NCBI GenBank assembly: GCA_033297075.1
Contig: MU858142.1
Span: 62,001-126,000 of the forward strand
DNA length: 64,000 bases
From: Rhypophila decipiens
Lineage: Eukaryota; Ascomycota; Sordariomycetes; Sordariales; Naviculisporaceae
Direction of reading: 5' to 3'
Part shown: piece after piece, positions 1 through 11,859 of the stretch
Position numbering within the stretch: position 1 is the first letter of the stretch
Layout of the letters: every line of letters starts with the position of its first letter
Notes under the pieces: model-generated
Seen by the model: only the letters and a program-made list of their open reading frames with translations
Told to the model about the DNA's origin: nothing
Database searches by the model: none
Translations under genes and position numbers: made by a program

Positions 1-1
1 G

Positions 2-1732
2 AGCACCAACTTCGAGGATATGCCCACGGCCATCCGGGTCGAGCCTACGCCAGTTCCAATCACTGCCCGTCGTGTTCCGCCAACCCCGGCTGTCGAGTGT
101 GCTGTCGAGCAGCCCTCATCCCCCATGGATGCTACCGAGATTGTCCTCGAGTACGATCCCGAGTATGTTGCCCAGCAAAAGCAGAACTCTCCCCAACAGG
201 ACCGCACCGAAATGTGGCTTATGGCACAGCGGTCCTACCTCCAGGGCGTTGCTGGATTTTCCGACGAGGCCGAGACTTCCGAGGCCGAGACTGCCGCAGA
301 GACTGAGCCCGAGGTTGATGAGAAGCCCGCCGTCCCACCAAAGGACGTCGCCACCGATAAGAAGAAGGCTGTCCGCTTCTCCGAGGCCATCCTCAAGGAG
401 AACGTCCCTCGCGGAACTCCATCCAAGCTTATCCGCAACGAGTCTGCCTACTACCGTGCCTTCACTGACGCCACTGTCCGAAGCACCCCCAATGATGTCT
501 TTGTCCAGCGTCAGCCTCGCTTTGAGGCCATGCAGGCCCAGCGCGTTGCCCTCCGGGAACTGCACCGCAACCAGCTGATCGGAAAGTTCCAGCTCTCCGT
601 GGTTCCCCAGTCGGCCAAGAAGCGCATGAGCGCCAACGTTGCCCGCGGTGATGATATCATCGTCGAGGACAAGGACAAGCTCCGTGCTGACAAGGAAGCC
701 GAGGCTCTTGGCCAGATGAACATGGCCACCTGGCACGTCGCCGCCACCAAGCTCCTGAACGGCGGTCGTCTGATCGCCGCCCCCGTGGCCAAGCGTCTGG
801 CCCGCCAGAGCCGCATGGCACCCGGCCCCGACGGTGTGAGCCTAGACCGCGCTCGCATCCTCGACCTCGGTGGCCAGGGCGCCTGCGACTGGGCCTGGCA
901 CGCCGCCCTCCAATACCCCAACACCAAGATCTACACCATCACCACCAAGGCCATCCGCCAGCTGAGCAACAGCAACGTCCGCGGCCCACCTAACCACCGC
1001 CAGGTGGCCGTCGAGCGCCTTACCAAGCTGCCCTTCTCGGACGACCAGTTCGATCTCATCTCTGCTCGCGAGCTCCACGCCGTGCTCAAGCTCTTTGGCG
1101 AGAACGGGGCGGACGAGTGGGACGCCTGCCTCAAGGAGTGCATGCGCGTCCTCAAGCCAGGCGGCTACCTCGAGTTCTCTGTCCTCGACGCCGACATCAT
1201 GAACGCCGGTCCCCTCGGCAATGCCAAGGCCGTCGAGTTCGGCTTTGCCCTCCAGACACTGGGCTACGACCCCAACCCTACCCGGTCGTTCCTGGGTCGT
1301 CTGTCACGCGCCGGGTTTGACGATGTCCGTCGTGCGTGGATGTGTCTCCCTGTCGGACCTAAGCACCGCATCCGTCAGCCCAAGCCTTTCCCCAGAGACA
1401 GCACCATGTCCTCCAAGACTGTCGAGCTCGAGGCTATCGTGTCCGGGTCGACTGATAACGTCGCTGCTGTTACTGGGATTGCTGCGGGATGGAGCTGGGA
1501 GCGCTGGCTTCTCCGGGCCGAGATGGAGAAGGCCTCGGGCGAGCTGAGGCTGGCTGATATTGTCAACCCTGGCGATTCCATGAAGGAGGCTGGCAAGATG
1601 ATTGCCGATGTTCATGCTGTTATCGAGGAGGGCCGTGAGCAGGGTAGTGGGTTCCGCATGTTGAGGGGTTATGCGAGGAAGCCTAGGGTTCAGGCTGATA
1701 GTGGTGTTATTCAGATGGTTTTGGATATTTAA
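2..1732 (+). CDS. SAM-dependent methyltransferase (5' end outside window)
   Basis: Class I S-adenosylmethionine-dependent methyltransferase; the substrate cannot be told from the sequence. The frame is open from base 2, so the true start may lie upstream. The first ATG in view is at base 20 and gives 570 residues. The N-terminal ~270 residues are acidic, low in complexity and probably disordered. The Rossmann-type domain covers about residues 275-430: motif I (ILDLGGQGACDW) at about 280, a post-I region ending in acidic residues, LPFSDDQFDLI as the motif II/III stretch, and VLKPGGYLEFS, the typical Methyltransf_11 strand. The gene ends in TAA with an intact C-terminus. Its neighbour on the minus strand converges on it. 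Fungal proteins of this shape are usually annotated only as methyltransferase-domain proteins. The family call is firm and the specific role is open. Confidence 0.85.
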   Translation, partial: STNFEDMPTAIRVEPTPVPITARRVPPTPAVECAVEQPSSPMDATEIVLEYDPEYVAQQKQNSPQQDRTEMWLMAQRSYLQGVAGFSDEAETSEAETAAETEPEVDEKPAVPPKDVATDKKKAVRFSEAILKENVPRGTPSKLIRNESAYYRAFTDATVRSTPNDVFVQRQPRFEAMQAQRVALRELHRNQLIGKFQLSVVPQSAKKRMSANVARGDDIIVEDKDKLRADKEAEALGQMNMATWHVAATKLLNGGRLIAAPVAKRLARQSRMAPGPDGVSLDRARILDLGGQGACDWAWHAALQYPNTKIYTITTKAIRQLSNSNVRGPPNHRQVAVERLTKLPFSDDQFDLISARELHAVLKLFGENGADEWDACLKECMRVLKPGGYLEFSVLDADIMNAGPLGNAKAVEFGFALQTLGYDPNPTRSFLGRLSRAGFDDVRRAWMCLPVGPKHRIRQPKPFPRDSTMSSKTVELEAIVSGSTDNVAAVTGIAAGWSWERWLLRAEMEKASGELRLADIVNPGDSMKEAGKMIADVHAVIEEGREQGSGFRMLRGYARKPRVQADSGVIQMVLDI

Positions 1733-2632
1733 TTGGTGGCGGATGGATACTCTCATTAGCTTTGTCATTGATGCTGGATGGATGAACTATCCAACTACAT
1801 ACTCGCCTCATACTCAGGCTGCCTCTTTTTTATTTATCTCTACCTGCTACGGCATATACCCTTGCCTCTCCCTTCTCATCTCCTTTATATCATCTCCTTT
1901 TTGCTTTCTTATGTCTATTTCTTTCTTTTACTTCTTTTTATTACTTCTTTTATTTACATGTTCCTAGATTACTTGGGGACATCTTTATACCACCCTTTTT
2001 ATGTGTGTCTAGTTTCTTTTTTAGTTTGTGGTGCAGACAGAAGAGAGATGAATAAAAGATGAAGAGAGAAGAATATTCCAATCCTTTTAAAGTTTTCATT
2101 TACATACTTTGACAAGTGACTGCTCTGTGTTCTCTGGTCTGTCTTGATGTAACAATTCCAAACGTACGGTATCTAAAAATTTCCGATATCGTATGCCGCG
2201 AGTTGAACTTGACCCATTGTCGATATCTGTTTGTTGGGTATTACATTGGACATGCGTATCTTCATGTCATCCATTGCATGTTCTATGAGCTAATATTATA
2301 GCTGTTTCCCTAGGGCAAGAGTTGGAAATCCCGTATGTATATATATGTATATGAGATGAATGAAATGATCCACGAATAAAGAAGAACAGAAGAAGAAGAA
2401 GAAAGGGGTGGGGTATATAAAACAAAGTTCTTCTTTTATAAAAAGAAGACGAAAATAATGAAATGAAATGAAATGAAGAAAGGGAAACCTGAAGAAAAGC
2501 AGTCCACACACAAAAAAGAAAATGGGCAAAGAAACGAAAAGAAATGCTCCATCCAATCCAGTCCCTTCTACTCACTCACCCACTCACTCACTCACTCCTC
2601 CTTCATTCGTGCCGGGTGCCGGCCGGCCACAT
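1733..2632. other. Intergenic, between convergent genes
   Basis: This is the shared 3' region of the methyltransferase gene (+) and the membrane-protein gene (-). The first 250 bases are T-rich, as expected of a fungal 3' UTR. Bases 2380-2520 are purine-rich (GAAGAA and GAAAT runs), as expected of the minus-strand 3' UTR. A short CACT/ACTC microsatellite lies at about 2570-2597. No supportable gene was seen. Confidence 0.6.
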
Positions 2633-3766
2633 TCAAGAACCTCCTCTAATACCACCACACTCGAAAAGAGAAAACTGCCCACCAACACCAGCCAAATCCG
2701 ACCGGGCGGCAGGGTCATCATGACTACTCGAATCATCTCTGCTCGAGCCACCACCAGCGCCAGCGGCATCGGCCAACTTAAGCCGCCGGACCCTCTCAGA
2801 GTCTTCATTTCCAACAACAGCGCCGCCGCTGATAACTTCCCATTCCTGATAATACGTACACGCCGCGGCCGCCGACCCCTTCCTCGCCTCCATCGAACCA
2901 CTCCTCCCCCTCCGAGTCGTCGTCGTCGTCGTTTTGGCTGCTCCCGGTGGTGTGGGTAACACAGGGAAGTCGGTGTTGGTGTTTGTGTTGCTCTCTTGTT
3001 GAAAATCTTGGTGATTCAACTCTTGTGGCGGTGGTTGAAATCGTTGCTGTTCTTGTTGCTTTGTTGGTGGTGGTGGTGGTGGTGGTGGTTCCTGTTGTCC
3101 AGAAGACTCTTCTTCCGCCTGCAGCTCCTGCTGTTGTTGTTGTTGTTGTTGTTGTTGTTGGTGGTGAACAAAGCCCCACGATAAGCGCCATGGAATCGGA
3201 CCAGTCCAGGATGATGATGATTGTCCAGTAACCGGCGCCGGTAACAATAAATCGGAAGAGGTTGTCGACGAAGAAGAGGATGTCCTAGACACTGGACCTA
3301 ATGTTGCCTCCTCGAGTCTGGGTGTGCTTGGGAGGACAGCATGTGCAGCCGAGGTGGGAGTCGTAGTCGCAACTGAGGTTGAAGGTTTCACTCTTCTAGT
3401 AGTACCAGTAGAGGAAGAAGCAACATCATCATCTGGTCCTGGTCCTACTGTGTCGTGTTAGTTACTTGGTTTTTTTTTCATCGGTATTGTTCATGGCCAG
3501 AACATGGAGCCAGGCGACATAAAACATGACATGACGTCAAGAAATAAAATAGAGGGGACGGGAATGAAGCTACGCATGCGTCTATGATAATGCTAGATAA
3601 ATAAAGAAAAAAGGGAAAACGTACCCGCCACATTCTCTCGATTCCGCAATACCCAGACCATCACAGCCGCAAAGACGAAAAGGACCGTAATCCCCACAGC
3701 GAGGCGCGGGTAGGTGGTAAGCAGCAGGTACAATGGGGCGAGTAGCTGTCCAATGATCTCTACCAT
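2633..3766 (-). CDS. Gln/Pro-rich single-pass membrane protein, unknown function
   Basis: Two-exon model built by hand: exon 1 complement(3625..3766), exon 2 complement(2633..3447), 318 residues. The donor reads GTACGT and the acceptor ACACAG. One base is left over from exon 1 and joins TA to make a Val codon, so the phase fits. Exon 1 encodes a short N-terminus followed by a clear hydrophobic segment (about residues 4-40, LAPLYLLLTTY and VGITVLFVFAAVMVWVL), then RNREN. Exon 2 is low complexity: Ser/Thr, a run of 11 Gln near the middle, a run of 8 Pro, Asn-Thr repeats, and a Gly/Ser/Asp-rich tail. No enzymatic domain is visible. A type I/III membrane protein with a long disordered cytosolic tail is the best description. 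The 177-nt intron is longer than the others here. I do not recognise the family. Confidence 0.6.
3065..3160. repeat. Coding trinucleotide repeats (Pro and Gln runs)
   Basis: On the plus strand, a GGT run at about 3065-3089 and a TTG/CTG run at about 3129-3160 encode, on the minus strand, eight Pro and eleven Gln in the membrane protein. Both runs are nearly pure and therefore likely to vary in length between strains. Confidence 0.8.
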
Positions 3767-6700
3767 GTCTGAGTTGGTAGGTAGTGTAAGATGCTTGTTT
3801 GTGTGTCGTGAATTGATAGATAGGCAGGTATGTAAATGTTGTCAATGATGGATGTGATATAGATGAAAGAGAGGCGAATAAAAGAAACAATCGGGATAAC
3901 CCTTGATTATATGAACCCTTCAACTATAGGCAGTGAAATTAAACCAAGATCAGGGTTTGTAATGGAGGGTAGGTAGTCCGGAGTGACCGTGACCAAGTTG
4001 GCAATGGCTTCTGTGGTTCGTCAATTCTATTACCTACTCCCAGCAGCTATCTAACCTACTGACTACCTACCATTGATGAAGTCATTACCTACAGTATTGC
4101 AAACGCGGGGGGGAGAATGGATGCCTCGCGGGCAGTCTAGTGAGGGTTTGTGATTCAGACCTTGCCGGCTTCTCATTACGAGACCTGCTTCCACTGCAGG
4201 CTTCGTCGATATAATATGACTTATCTGGTATCCTTCATTTCGCCCATTACGCGGCCAGCCACTGAGCTGATGATGGCACAAGCTCGAAACACCATTAGGT
4301 GTTGACAAAATCTTGGTGCCTTCTAGAATCCATGACGGAATTGATCATGTTGGAGGGCCCGACCCGGAAGCGCCTCGATGGTTTTCGAGAAGACGAGGGG
4401 AGTGAGGCGAAGCAGCTGAATGCGCTAGAGTCACCAGGCTAAGAGCTGAGAGCCAAGGCGAACCACGGCCTCAGGCGGGAGCGGTTTGGACGTCTTACCT
4501 CCCGCCAGCTGAAAGAGATTGAAACACGGACCAAGTCACGTTCATAACCCTTCAGTGCAAATGGAGTGGCTGGGATGTGGCAGGTCTCCACTCTCTTCTC
4601 CAAAGGTGGTTGGGGGAGGCTTCTTGGTGTGCGGCAGCTCAAGTGCTGTTCAGCCAATGACACGCAGGCCGGAGCTGCATGGCCTGTTGATAAGAGCAAC
4701 ATCCAGATTCCAAGCCATTTCGGCGGTTGATGATAACATCGAAAGGGACGAGGACCGTGCAGCGACAAGGGTCGATGCATGGGTGAGGCGGAAGAAGACC
4801 ATCAGAAGCACCGAAAAGGCGGTGGCTCTCAGTGGCTCGAGCTGCCTCAAGCCGAGGAAAAATCACCATCTGGCTTGGCCCCGCTCGAGATTCCAGGACA
4901 AGAGACTGTTCTCAACTTCTCTCCCGCTCTCCGTGCATGGGTAGTAATTAACAAGTGTATCCCGTAGGGAGCATCCCTCTTCTTGTTGCAACCTTTGAGC
5001 TCTGATAGGAAGGTTAATGGTCTAGTCCGCGTCATCTGGCGGAATCAAAATGGGCAAAAAGATTGGAACAAGACTTGGTTTGTTTCCACTCACCGCCCCA
5101 GCTGAATTCATTACCCAACCTCTTGGTGGTTGTCGAGGTACCACAAACCACCAAACTGTCTCTCGTCTCATAAATGCCCCGAGTCAAAAAGATGCCCAGA
5201 TATTGGAGGTGCGACATATACTCGGGCCATGAACGGCACTGTCCATATGCCTATTCAGTCGATCTGACTCCGACCGAGACAACCGTGTCGGAGCTCGGGA
5301 AAGGCGGCGGCTGCTGTTGAGGGAATCAGCATCGATCGCGGAATTTGGAGACGAGGCGGTATCCGTAGCCTCAGCGCCGGGCCTTGCAAAGGACCCAGGA
5401 TTTGTCTTTGGACTGCATGGGCCGATGTGACAACGTTAGGGCATCTGGAAATCTGGATCAAGGCGACGCGGGCCAGAAAACCGTTATGCGGGACATCCAG
5501 TCTGCAAACTCATGGCGCAATATAAAGCTGCCCAAGGAAACTCGAGTCCAGCTGGCCGGCAAGACCTAGACTGCTTTGGCCTTGATTCTCTTCACGCGTA
5601 GAAGCGCTCGAAAGCAGCGTCTTGGAGCAATAATGCTTCGTTTTTCCTTCACCAAGGTTTTTTCCTGTGACCAGTGACCACAGCATGCACGTAGGGGCTC
5701 CTGCATGCCGCCTTGCCAGCGGCCCAGCGGCCATAGCAAGCTCGACCACTCGCTATCAGCTGACGATAGATTAGCTCTCTCAACTTGAGGTGTTGGAGGG
5801 TGAGGGGAAGGCGGAGGCGAGGGCAGCCATTGGACAATAGCTAATCGGACTTGGGGAGGGTGACATTTACATGTCGGCAAACATACCGCCTATTGCTCCA
5901 GGCCCCGGAGTCGCTCCAGCCTGCCGCATCAGTCAGTGTACACAAGGACGGGCAAGACATAAGAACTGGAGACTGGACACGGCGACACAGCCCCTCCCTG
6001 CATTATTGCGCAGCCCGAGGTGGCAGGCGCCCACACGTTGCTTCTCATATAGGTACCGGATAGTAACGACCGGCACCGTTGGACAGCAGCTGGCTACCCT
6101 ACCTGAGGTCCGTGGTCCGTGGCCCAGATGGGTTTTGGATTGACGATAGCCACGCCGGTAAGCGCTGCTGCGGGTGAAATCGATAGATCAAAAAGAAACA
6201 AGCGAGCCGTTGAGATGGGTGTGGGTTGGGTGCCGCGAATGCCATGGATCACGCATCTCGTCACACAAGGAAAAAAGAACATGTTTCCAACGTTTTTCTC
6301 GATTCTTGGCGAGTGGAGAGACTAATCCCAACCCGGGAAGACCTTGTAAACCCTGGCAACGTGTTGAGGCTTTTCCGTCCGTGGAGGGTGCGCAAAGGGC
6401 GGGGCACGCACGAGGAAATCGCTGGAGCTGATTTGAAGGCTGCTGAAGCCATTGGTGTGGACGGCGGATGGACAAGAGTGTGAATTCTCGACAGATGATT
6501 GAGTACGAATAGATGATGAGTTGTATTTTAGTAGTGAGTGGATTAGAGCTTCCCGGCCTTTATCCGTAAAGCCCAGAGGATCAGGAAAGAACTGCCTTGA
6601 AATTCAACTTCAATTCAGAGCTCGGCGGAACCCACTCGGCTTTTGAGCTTACCTAATACGTCAAAGAAGCTCATGAGGTTGCACTAGGCTAAGTTACGGA

Positions 6701-7644
6701 GCACTGGCACTGTGCAGTACCTACAGTATCTCAATCTGCCGCTCCTTTCTCACCATCCCCCAGGTCAGCCTGGTCCAGCGGAATTGAAGGAGCATCTTGG
6801 TGCAACACCTCCGCACCGTCAACGGTCAGGCGAGTGTACCAGTAACAACGCCGTAGCAACGACGAACCTGGAATCTCCGTCCACTCACCGTTCTCGCCTT
6901 CCTCAAGGTCGCCGACGACTGGTCTCCTGGAGTGTCAGAGTGTGAGCCGTGAGAAGCACCGAAGCACTTGAAGCACACAGCCGCCCCACTTCTCCAATTG
7001 ACAAGAGAAGCTCCCGGTGGTGTCGCTACTGTGTCGCTACCAGTGCTGCGCTGTGTGCATTGCTCCGTAGCATATTTCCCCTCTCAAGCAGACGGCCAAG
7101 TCCCCTGCGTGGAGGAAACCGTCTCGAGAAGGCCAAAAAAAATCACCAGGTACGCGATTTCTCGTCCGAGAGACTCGATCCATCTCCGGATCCAGCAGCT
7201 CCCAGTCGGACAAATCTCGCTACAGGCCAGCCAATTCGCACTACCCACTTCCTCCCCGCACCTGCTGGCGCGCACAATGGCTCTGTAACGCCTCGCAGCG
7301 CCCCAGATTAGTACCCTCACATTGTCGCCATCCTCGGCCTTATCATGTTCTCGCAACCAACTCGTCACAAATTTTGTAGTTGATGCGTCAAGTCCCTGAT
7401 CGCTGCCGACTCGGAGAGGCCCGGACTGTCCCAGGTTGGCCGCGACACTGGTCGCCCGAGAGGCCGCAAGCTGCAGAGCTCTGACTTTGAGAACAACGGC
7501 CCCGAGCCACGCGGCAACAAGAAACGAAAAGAAGGTGGGGGGAAAGGGGGTAAAGGGGCAAAAGAGAACGAGGTTACGGAGTAGAGAAAAACAAATTTGT
7601 TGCGACCGGCCCCGATACCCCGATTTCCGACCGCGATTCGAAAG
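3767..7644. other. Gene-free divergent interval
   Basis: This 3.9 kb stretch separates the 5' ends of the membrane protein (-) and the zinc-finger gene (+). Only short, unpatterned open frames on both strands were found, none with domain-like composition or a convincing splice structure. The last ~700 bases before 7645 are probably 5' leader of the zinc-finger gene. No tRNA, 5S rRNA or repeat array was recognised. Confidence 0.5.
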
Positions 7645-10600
7645 ATGGCAGCCGAAAACCCGCCTCCGCCGTCGATAGTTGCGCCTCCCGGTTTGGCGCA
7701 TCCCGGGCCTGCGCCTCCTGGCACCGCCGTCGCGCAACAACAGCAGCAACAGGTGCCACTCAATCAGGCGCCCTTCGATCCCTCGTTGGACCCTGCGATA
7801 AAACATCTCTTGGAGCAACGCAGAGAGATCGAGGAAAAGCTTGCCATTCTCATCCCACAAAAGTTTGGTCCGAATATAAAGCTGGAATTGGACCTACTCC
7901 GCCACAAGCTGCGTGTCTTGCGCGCCTATGCGGACGACCACCAATTATCCGACAAGATACCATTGCTCTCCGAGGTGGAGGAAGCTAGGGCGCTGCAGTA
8001 CCAGGCTGAATGTATAGAGACAGTCTTCTTGGACCAGGGCGTCGATCTCTACAATCCGCAGTTTCTCGACACGCTCAAGCATCATTATCTTGCAGGTCAG
8101 GCCCCTGAGGGATTCGCGCTTTGGCTTGACCGGAATCTTGCCCAGCTCGATCCAATCGCCCGGGCCTCGCGGATTCGGGATAACCTGCCGTTGAGTTTCC
8201 GGACCCATCCCTCGTACAAGTGCTGGGACGAGCGATGTTTGCACTACATCTACGGCTACATTCACCGCGACGACCGGGATCAACATGCAAAAGAACATGT
8301 TACGCTTCACAAGCGAGACAGCGGCCTTTCTGTGGGCGAGACACCGACCTTCCCAGACCAGTCTAGCAGGAGTTACAGCATGGACTACAACAAGCAGAGC
8401 TCGCCGCTGTATCTTCCCCGCCCAAATGCCAGCTTCCAGCTCGCACCTCTGGCCACAGGCGGTCACTCCAAAGACCACAGAGACTCGCTGAGGACTTATT
8501 CGTTCGCGTCGGAATACCCTGCTGGACCGCGTGGCTCCGTTGACTCCGAGGTCGACCCACTCCTGCCCCCGTTGAAGCGAAGTCGTGTGGGACAATCCAG
8601 GCTGGAATCGATAGAGGAGCTTCGCCTTCTCAACAGCGGTCCTTGTCTGCGATGCAAGACTCTAAAGAAGCCATGTGATTCGAACGACCCCTGCGCTGTC
8701 TGTCCCGAGATCAACTCTCCAGAGGACGAGTTTTGGAAAGCTCTCGGGTGCTGGCGTGGGCCGCTGCATGGCTTTGCTGATATTCTGCTCCCAGTTGCCC
8801 TTTCGCCGCGGACATCGACGCAGACACCCATCACATCTCCACTAGCTGTTCGTCGCAATATGAACGAATACCTGGAGAGAGCATATGTCATCCCACCAGA
8901 GACTGCGAGGATGGTGAAGAGCATGCTGGACTTTGACGATGGATTTTGGTTTACCGAAGATTTGGCCAGTCTGCCACCGGCAAACCTTTTGGAAGCCTCG
9001 TGGAGTCGCGATCCGGTTCCAAGGGCTCCTCCAGTTCTTGCCGTCTTGGCTGCCAGCTGGAACTTGAGCCATGCCGAGTATGACATATTCCAAGTACTCA
9101 GACTCAGCAGCAAGATATCAGGCACAAGTAGAGAGAGCGAGGCTGCTGCATATCCGGTCTTGTACCGTGCCAAGCTCCTGCTTCGAGAGACGATATTCTA
9201 CGACCTACAGACGCCAGAGCCCGCCATCCTTCCCGAAGCTACTACGCCGAACGCAACCATGGTGCCCGATGACATGGATGCCTCTGCACGGTCCCGGCTT
9301 CTCTATGCGAGCATGAGCCAGTTTCTGCAGTCATTTGACACGCATTCAATGCGGTCGGGTGTTCGTGATCCTCGGAGCTGGCTGGCTGTCTTCTTTTCGT
9401 TGTGTATTTTAAACGTAGTGAAGACGATCCTCGTCGACAGGGTCGCGCACTCGCGTGGCTCACCGCCCCAACATGCCACTCTCGTCATGCATGCGGCGTA
9501 CAAAGCGCTCGTGACAGTATTCACGTCCCTCACCACCCCGGTATATCTGGATCAGGACATGGATATGGACCAAGACGCACGGGAGATCTTCTCGGCCATT
9601 GGGGCTATTTTGAAAAGGGGCTCGTGGCAAGAGCGCGGCATCCATACGACCAAGGACTTTCTGTTTCACTTGGGCAGTGGAGAACTAGACGGCAACGGCT
9701 TCATTCGTCAACGCTCGCCTCTTGGGTCGGCCTCTTTCGCCTTGCCCCCGATCACCAAACCGGCCGAGGAAGTCCGGAAGCCCTTGCCAGACATGCGGCC
9801 TATAACAACCAACCCGTGGCCTTCTGCTTCGCTCGAAAGGGATCCGTACATATTTAAAGGAGAACCGGACCGTCTTCTCACCTCTCCCCAGTCCATTGAC
9901 AGGAGACACACCATTGGCGAAAGCCCAACCTTTATAAGGCCAGCCGGCCGCGGTCTAACATCGCCGATTCCCGCTTCGCGGATGAGGGCGTCGTATCAAC
10001 GCCCGCCTCTAAGGAGAGTGTACTGCTCCAAGTGTAACGAGAACCCCGAGGGCTTCCGGGGCGAACACGAACTTAGAAGGCATACCGACGCCAAGCACGC
10101 CGCGGAGAAGAAGAGGTCAGTGAATTTTCTCATCTATCGTATTCTCTTTCATCCCTTCTTCAGTGTCGTATCATCTGAAACTCGTCATCCTGAATTCACG
10201 CTGACTTGAAGCCTTAGATGGATTTGTATCGAAGCTGAGCAGAACCCCCCGAGCTCTCCTCGACCCCAGATACCGTTAGCGAAATGCAAGGCTTGTGTTA
10301 CGCAAAAGAGGTACGGGGCGTACTACAATGCCGCCGCTCACTTACGCCGGGCGCACTTTAACCCGCACCGCGGAGGTAAGGCCTCTGGAGACTGGCCCCC
10401 CATGTCGATTCTGAAAGACTGGATGCGAGAGGTCCGCCAGTCCGACATGCAAGGCCAGGAGGATGTCTCGAGTGACGAAGAGGGTCTCGAGTATAAACCA
10501 GCGCCGGATTTCATCTCGCCTCCGCCTCCTCGCCGGCGCTCACCACCCGTGTTGGAAGCTCCTCGACTTGCACCGGCACCACCTCCGCCACATGGTCCAC

Positions 10601-11859
10601 CTTTACTTGCACCTCTTGAGCGGGTTGCGTCTATTGGGCCGCCCATCATTATTCAGAGCACGCCGGGACCCTACCTTGCCCCAACTCCGTTGCCCAAGAA
10701 CGAGGAGCCATCTCACCACACCCCGACCTCGTCGACCGTGCGCAATCGCTGCCCACATCCGGAATGTGGCCGCGTCTTCAAAGACCTCGCTGCGCATATG
10801 CTGACGCACATGGAGGAGCGACCTGAGAAATGCCCCATCGAAAGTTGCGAATACCACATCAAAGGCTTTGCTCGCAAGTATGACAAGAACCGACACGCAC
10901 TGACCCATTACAAAGGGACCATGGTGTGTCCATTCTGTGTTGGGGCCGGAACGGCCTATGAGAAGGCATTTAACCGCGCCGATGTCTTCAAGCGTCACTT
11001 GACAGCGGTACACAACGTTGAGCAGACCCCTCCGAACAGCAGAAAGATGATCCTCAACGCTGGACGCGTAACTGGAGGCGTGGGAGCCAAATGCAGCATC
11101 TGCCAGAGCCAATTTGCTACTGCACAAGAGTTCTACGAGCATCTCGACGACTGCGTCCTGAATGTGATTGTGCCTTCGTCGCACAAGGCTGGAGCGGGCG
11201 CCAGCGGCAGCGCACACAGCAACGCAGGCTCAAGGAAAGACTCTGGAACAAAAACTCCAGCCGTGATGGGTGCAGAAAAGGGAAAAGAGCCAGAAGTCGT
11301 GGAACCGAGGCCTCAGAGGAGCCGGGATTCAACAGTTTCCAGGGAGATGGCCACCATACTGCAAGAGGCCCAGGCTGCTAGTAACCGTATCGTCGAGGTT
11401 GCTGCGCAAAAGTCCAAGGAATTGGCCGAAAACCACGAGATAATTGTTGCAGACCAGCAGCCGGACGCACGCAGATCCAGCCAAACCCAGAGCGACAGGG
11501 AAGGCTCCGAGCGGATGCACGAAGCGAACGGAGACATCGAAATGGGTGCATCCTCGGCCAATCTGTCATCAGCTCCTCTGACCGATCCCGAGCCCGATTC
11601 ATCGCATCCCGATGCAGGGCAGGCAGAGTCAAAACAAAATACACCGGGTCTTGAAATACAAGTGGCCACCACCCACGACAAGTCGCGGATGGAAGAGCAG
11701 GAGGCGATGGAGATCTCGGACGACAGCGAAAGAAATACCAGGGCTGTGGAGTCGGAGGAACGGCGAGCGGACGAGACAGTCCATGTTCGCTTCCATCGGA
11801 GCCCCGAAGTGACGCTGGGATCACCGGTGCCGCCGGATGATAACATGGACATGGATTAG
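7645..11859 (+). CDS. Multi-zinc-finger protein, probable transcription factor
   Basis: Two exons, 7645..10115 and 10218..11859, encode 1370 residues. The intron (GTCAGT...TTAG, 102 nt) joins AG to A, giving Arg. ATG 7645 is the first in-frame ATG. Pro/Gln-rich N-terminus; a conserved-looking helical region at about residues 45-230. A Cys cluster at about 334-356 has spacing C-x2-C-x6-C-x5-C-x2-C, five of the six positions of a fungal Zn2Cys6 cluster. The first C2H2 finger, at about 794-818, ends just before the intron. A second C2H2-like motif starts exon 2 (CKACV...HLRRAH). Three or four further C2H2 units fall at about 1001-1085, and a CSIC...H-C unit at about 1117-1135. The tail is acidic and disordered, ending in MDMD. 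DNA binding in the nucleus is inferred from the fingers. The target genes are unknown. Confidence 0.85.

Noticed and set aside
116..736. 206-codon open frame opposite the methyltransferase
   Set aside because: Leu/Gly-rich antisense shadow of a strongly supported gene.
7084..7860. 258-codon open frame on the minus strand
   Set aside because: It overlaps the leader and first exon of the zinc-finger gene and has Arg-rich, low-complexity composition typical of antisense shadow frames.
8644..8720. Canonical Zn2Cys6 domain in the zinc-finger protein
   Set aside because: Only five of six Cys have the right spacing, so it is reported as a variant and not as the standard domain.
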